This document shows, one piece after another, positions 49,056-53,510 of a stretch of 53,510 bases of DNA. Each line of letters starts with the position of its first letter. Position 1 is the first letter of the stretch. The notes under the pieces are model-generated. The model made no database searches. It was not told the DNA's origin and was given only the letters and a program-made list of their open reading frames with translations. This DNA is from Setaria digitata. Lineage: Eukaryota; Nematoda; Chromadorea; Rhabditida; Setariidae. The DNA lies in contig RCAB01000431.1 of the NCBI GenBank assembly GCA_003640385.1, forward strand, positions 1 to 53,510, written 5' to 3'. Both the position numbers and the translations under genes were made by a program.

Positions 49056-49914
49056 TCCTTAGATTTAAATTTATTTTTCCCTTTCTCCTTTTTTTTTTCT
49101 TTTTACATGTTATATTTAAAAACATGAATGTTGAGAATACAACTTTCCTCGCTTCACAAACATCTTGAATTCAATTCTATTTTCCTAAATCCTGAATCTG
49201 GCATCCCTGAATCATGAATCTCGATCCCCGGAGTTCTGAATCCCAAACTCTGTACTACATATTCTAACATTTCTATTCTCAAATAGCTTTTCTGCTCACT
49301 CCTTTCATTATTTGGTTTTGCATTTTTAATTTTTCCTGTTCAGAGAAATGTAATTTAATCAAAAATGTCCCCTTTCAATATGATTTCCTCTGAACTTCAA
49401 AATGACAGATTCATTTCCGGGAAGGAATGAAATTATCTTTTCGCCCATTTCATTCTCCTTCTTCATAAATTAAAAGGGGGGAAAAAAAAAAGAAGAGAAA
49501 GAAGAAAAAAAAAAAGGTATGAAATATGTCAATTGGCGTATAGTACTACTGATCAGTACTGATCATCTAAATACTTCAAAACAGAACATTCTATAATGCT
49601 GTAACGATGAAGATAATAGATATGATAAAATGAACATTAATGAATGGATTCTGATGGATGAAGTTGCCCTGTAAGAAGTAATCATTGAAAGGTTCAGAAA
49701 ATATTTCAAAATATGTAACTTACGATAGCAAAGAATTTATGCAAAAAAAAAAAAGATAACATGATAACGATAAAATGCTACAAATGTTAATGCTAAGTGA
49801 ATAAAGATAATAGTTATATGTAATAAAACTACCTTCATAAATTGATGTTGAAAAAAAAAAAAAAAAAATAGCGGAAACAATTGAATATGAATCCAAATTT
49901 TTTTTTTTTTTTGA

Positions 49915-50015
49915 AATAGATGCTTCGATAGAATCCATCGATAAAGATGTTTAAACAGAATCTATCGATATAACATGTTTGGAGAGAATCAATCCATCCA
50001 TAGATAGAGATATTG
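49915..50015. repeat. Degenerate ~28-bp minisatellite
   Basis: About four units are related to GATGTTTxxAxAGAATCxATCGATA, differing by substitutions and small insertions. Confidence 0.55.
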
Positions 50016-53000
50016 AAGCGAGAATTCATTAAGAGAGAAGGAATGTTTAAGGAGAATTAGATAGATTAGTTGTTTACAAAAAAAGAATCAATTATTTTAT
50101 GAAAATGAGAATAAAAATGATCATTATTTGCTTAAGAGGTATGAAAGTGGGTGTTGTAATTTAAATGAAAAATGGTAACAATGTTTGAAAAGTATGACGA
50201 AAAAAAATAGCAGAAAACAGATAAAAAAAAGACAAAAGATTTGACAGTGAATTCTGAAATACATTCATATTTTGTTAGGGAAGAGCAACAGATGAAGGAA
50301 TAGGCAAAGAAAATATATTTGATAAAATTGAAAATAACTTTAATAATTTGGTGCAATACTTTGAAATGTGTCAAATGGAAATTAATATACACAAAAATAT
50401 TTTGCATAATGGGAATTATTGAGGATTTTAATGATAAAACTTCTCAATAGACTACTAATGAATACATTTTTGTTAATTCGTTTTTAAATTAAAATGAAAC
50501 GAATTATTTGACAAAGTTAATAATAGCGAAGATAATGAAATAGAAAAAGGTTTTTTTCTCTCTCGTGGTCAATGAAATCTTATCAACGATGTTGAACAGT
50601 TTTATATCATGATATCATCAAAGCTTCTCATCACAATGTTGAAATGTTTAAAATGATATAAAGTAATAACATTAATGATTTAAATGATAGAACAGTAAAT
50701 AAATGTTTAAAAGAGTGAAAGAAAAATTTAGGATAAGTTTGAAAAATAGCAATTTTTGATAAGCCTCTCAAATTTTCACTCATTAATTAATGCTATCGAT
50801 AATTCTAATATAAAATTACAAGTTGAATAAATTAAATTCACAGTTAAATAAATTCAGACCATTCACCACCACTACGATATTTAATTAACTTAAAATAATC
50901 ACTTTCTATAATACAGATGAATGAGCAGGAAAACTTATCCGTTATCAAAATACTGACTTCCTGTATTGTGTATGATAAAGAGAATACTTATCAATTATTA
51001 AAATGCTAAATGATGTGAACTTATTATTCCGATCATCTGTGCTATGCTACTCTTCTGATCAAAAGTTTAGCTTAAAATCTATATATCTCGAATTCTTAGT
51101 TCTTAGTTTTTTTAATTTCAATTCCGTCAACAAAATCTCGCCTCTTTCGTTTGCAAACAGACAGAAAACAGTTTAATTATGTCTCCTAGGAAAAGAGCAT
51201 TGAAAAAGAATCGTCATTTTTTTCCTTCCGAATAACGGAAATACTATAAAATTTTGCATTAATATTTGATAAGCTTCACATGTTATCAAAGATACTATAC
51301 AGATGTTTAATTAATTTCCGGATAAAAAAAATAACATTAACCCAAAAATAGCAGCTGTTAATCAAGAAGAGGTCAACCTTCACAACACGATATGCTTCAT
51401 AGCGGAGAATTGAGCTCAAAGATATGATTAATTATGAAATTTGTTTTAGTTATTATTACAAAGTGCTAATTGATTTCTACACTAAACAAACTTTATTTAG
51501 ACGACAGCAATTCTTCGTCATAGTTTTCGTGAAGTTACACGCTAAAATTAATTCTTCTCAATGGCTTACGTGAAGTTATGTTCGTGAATTGTATTCATTC
51601 AGCTAAACTATAAATTTTATTTAAAATTTGTCTCTTCTTTTCTTTTAAATCAAAAAACTTGATTTCCTTAACTTGACAGTTTTAACGGATGAGCATCGCA
51701 AACTTCCGCTAGAAGATTATTCCACAATTACATCTGATAGACTAATTACGTCACAGTTAGACAGAGAATGCATTAAATTTCCACTCAGCATCCAAATTTT
51801 AAATGTCAAAAGATACTAAATGGATGTATTTCGGAGAAATTTTCTAATTTTTATATCAAATAATATCAAAAAGAAATTGAATTGATTACTGTTATTATGT
51901 TGTTCAATAACAATGGATTATACTTGCTCTCATCGGTATTATATTATGATAGCAGTAAATCAGTAAAATGATAGAGAAAGTAAACTAGGAATGACAAAGG
52001 TAAGGAGAATTTAAATTTAAATGAAAACCAAGGAGAAAATCGATCAGTATAATAAAGTAGCAAAACAACAATCTCGATTATATTTGTTATCAGTAATGCA
52101 TTATGATAACAACAAACGAATTGGAAAAATGGACTGGAGATGACAAAAAATAAATTTGTTATATAATAAATTACACAGTATTGAGAACTTTAATGACAAA
52201 AGATTAGAGAAAATAAGTTTAAAACTTCGATAATATTAATTTGTTATTATACAAGAAATGACTCGATACTGCATTGTTAAAGCAATAGGAGACTAAAGAA
52301 AATAAATTGAAAATGATCTGATCAGGTTTTTATCGGTTAAATATCAATAAAAGCTATTGGTGAAATAAAAAATAGAAAAAAAGAGTGAAGTGGAAACAAT
52401 TCTCTTAGCAAAAAAAAAAAAAAAACGATAAAGAAAGCAGGAATAATTTCAATTTAAAATTTATTTTAAAAATTATTTGATTCTTCAAACGGAAAACAGA
52501 TTAAGATTAACATTGTTTCTTATACAGTCATTCCATTTAACAATTAGCTCAATTTACTCATTCATTCATTATCATTATTGCCTAAAGAATTCCTGAGTAA
52601 TTAATAATTAATCTTTCTTTTTTTATTTTTGTTTTGTTTCTTTTTAAATTTTTATTGAACAATGAAGAATTGAAAAAAAAAAAAAAAAAAAAAAAAAGAA
52701 AACAGATGAAAATAAACGAAAAGAATTAGTAAGAAAAGGAAGGAACGATGAAAAATTTTTCAAAATATAGATTTAAAATCGATTTTAATTGAAAAGAAAA
52801 CAGAAGACAGGTGCCACTGATGAAATAGCGATGAAACTCTGATTGCATTGTTGTATACATTCAATGGCTGTACCATTGTGAAGTTTCTTTTTTAAACAAA
52901 AAAGAAAATTATCAAAAGGATTGTAAATATATGATAAGTTAATTATCTAAAAAAAAAACGAGAAAAGAGCAAAAAAAGAAAAAAAGAATGTAAATAATAA

Positions 53001-53040
53001 TTTTCTTTTTTTAATGATATTTTTTTCTTGAAATGCTAGT

Positions 53041-53252
53041 TATTTATCATTTCCGAGAATAAAGGATTATCAGCAAGTTATCAAATAATTGAGAACTGCA
53101 TTAGAAAAAACGAAAAGGAGAAAGAGAGAGAAGGATATAAATTAAGAATACAATGCTGATAAGACTTATTTTCGTAAATGGATAAAATTTCTTTTGTCAT
53201 TCCGAAAATATACGAAATTAGTGAGCTATTAAAGATGATAAATTGCATTAGG

Positions 53253-53289
<37 letters not shown>

Positions 53290-53420
53290 TAAATATAGAT
53301 ATAGCGCTGATAAGAGTTTGTTTCATAAACGGATAAAATTTTTTATCATCCCGAGAATACGGGATATTAATGGTCGAAATTTGATAAATTATATCAAAAG
53401 AAAAAAGGAAGAGAATTTTC
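53041..53420. repeat. ~150-bp tandem repeat, 2.5 copies, with GA microsatellite
   Basis: Each unit runs from a TCATTCCGAGAATA-like start through AAATTGCATTAG, a (GA)n tract, TATAAAT, then GCTGATAAGA and AACGGATAAAATTT. Unit starts are near 53047, 53188 and 53344. The (GA)n tract is longest at 53258-53284. An open frame on the minus strand here merely translates the repeat. Confidence 0.75.
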
Positions 53421-53510
53421 ACAGTACAACCTATCAGACAATGGATTTAATTAATCATAAAATTTCTACTTCTGTTAATAAATTATGATATAGATTCCAT
53501 AACAAAAAAA

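Larger units (their letters stand above)
46381..53510. other. Gene-free repeat-rich region
   Basis: Seven kb of homopolymer tracts, degenerate tandem repeats and microsatellites. Open frames lie in repeats or oligo-T. I see no exon chain on either strand. The - strand part near 46400-47200 probably holds the promoter of the preceding gene. Confidence 0.55.

Noticed and set aside
53081..53422. 113-residue frame with repeated peptide on the minus strand
   Set aside because: Translates the 150-bp tandem repeat and the GA microsatellite; no splice or start context.
1..53510. tRNA and rRNA genes
   Set aside because: Scanned by eye for T-loop (GGTTCGANTCC) and rRNA-like blocks; none convincing.

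Overview
This is nuclear DNA of a nematode, most likely a filarial worm (Onchocercidae). It is strongly AT-rich and gene-sparse. Genes are cut into many small exons with TTTCAG/TTTTAG acceptors and GTAAGT-like donors. Two calreticulins are readable, and a likely trans-splice acceptor sits 2 bases before one start codon. The species cannot be fixed from sequence alone. The window is draft assembly: there are single Ns at 157 and 48959, and the second sits between two copies of the same 96 bases. All gene models below were spliced by hand from reading frame, phase and splice signals.

Left part (1-19.6 kb), + strand. First comes a repetitive element with inverted ends (1-475). Next is a putative secreted, charged, low-complexity protein (1272-6800) whose repeat exons are still being duplicated. 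About 7 kb of gene-free AT-rich DNA follows, with minisatellites and a near-perfect hairpin. Then come a small Cys-rich single-pass membrane protein (13908-15825) with a microRNA-precursor-like hairpin in its first intron, and an unrecognised 254-residue protein (18037-19568).

Middle (20-29.2 kb). Two housekeeping/chromatin genes lie on the - strand. One is protein phosphatase methylesterase 1 (20010-22093), with a complete Ser/Asp/His triad. The other is a PRDM7/9-type SET-domain histone methyltransferase (24452-26478), resembling C. elegans set-17, with one awkward splice junction. Divergent to these on + is UQCRQ, complex III subunit 8 (27921-29129), with a second intronic hairpin.

Right part (31.2-46.4 kb). 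Two calreticulin genes lie in tandem on + (32051-34817 and 35993-40450). All eight intron positions are conserved and four consecutive exons have identical lengths. Both have a KDEL-like end of unusual form (HEEL and KEEL), and both promoters carry the same 16-bp block containing an unfolded-protein-response element. The downstream copy has lost the conserved KDIRCK segment and has a C-terminal acidic/basic tail about twice as long. This pair, an apparently canonical copy plus a fast-diverging one under shared ER-stress control, is the most biologically interesting unit here. A Ser/Thr/Gln-rich nuclear-looking protein of unknown function lies on - (42546-46380).

The last 7 kb (46.4-53.5 kb) shows no gene and is made of degenerate tandem repeats and homopolymer tracts.
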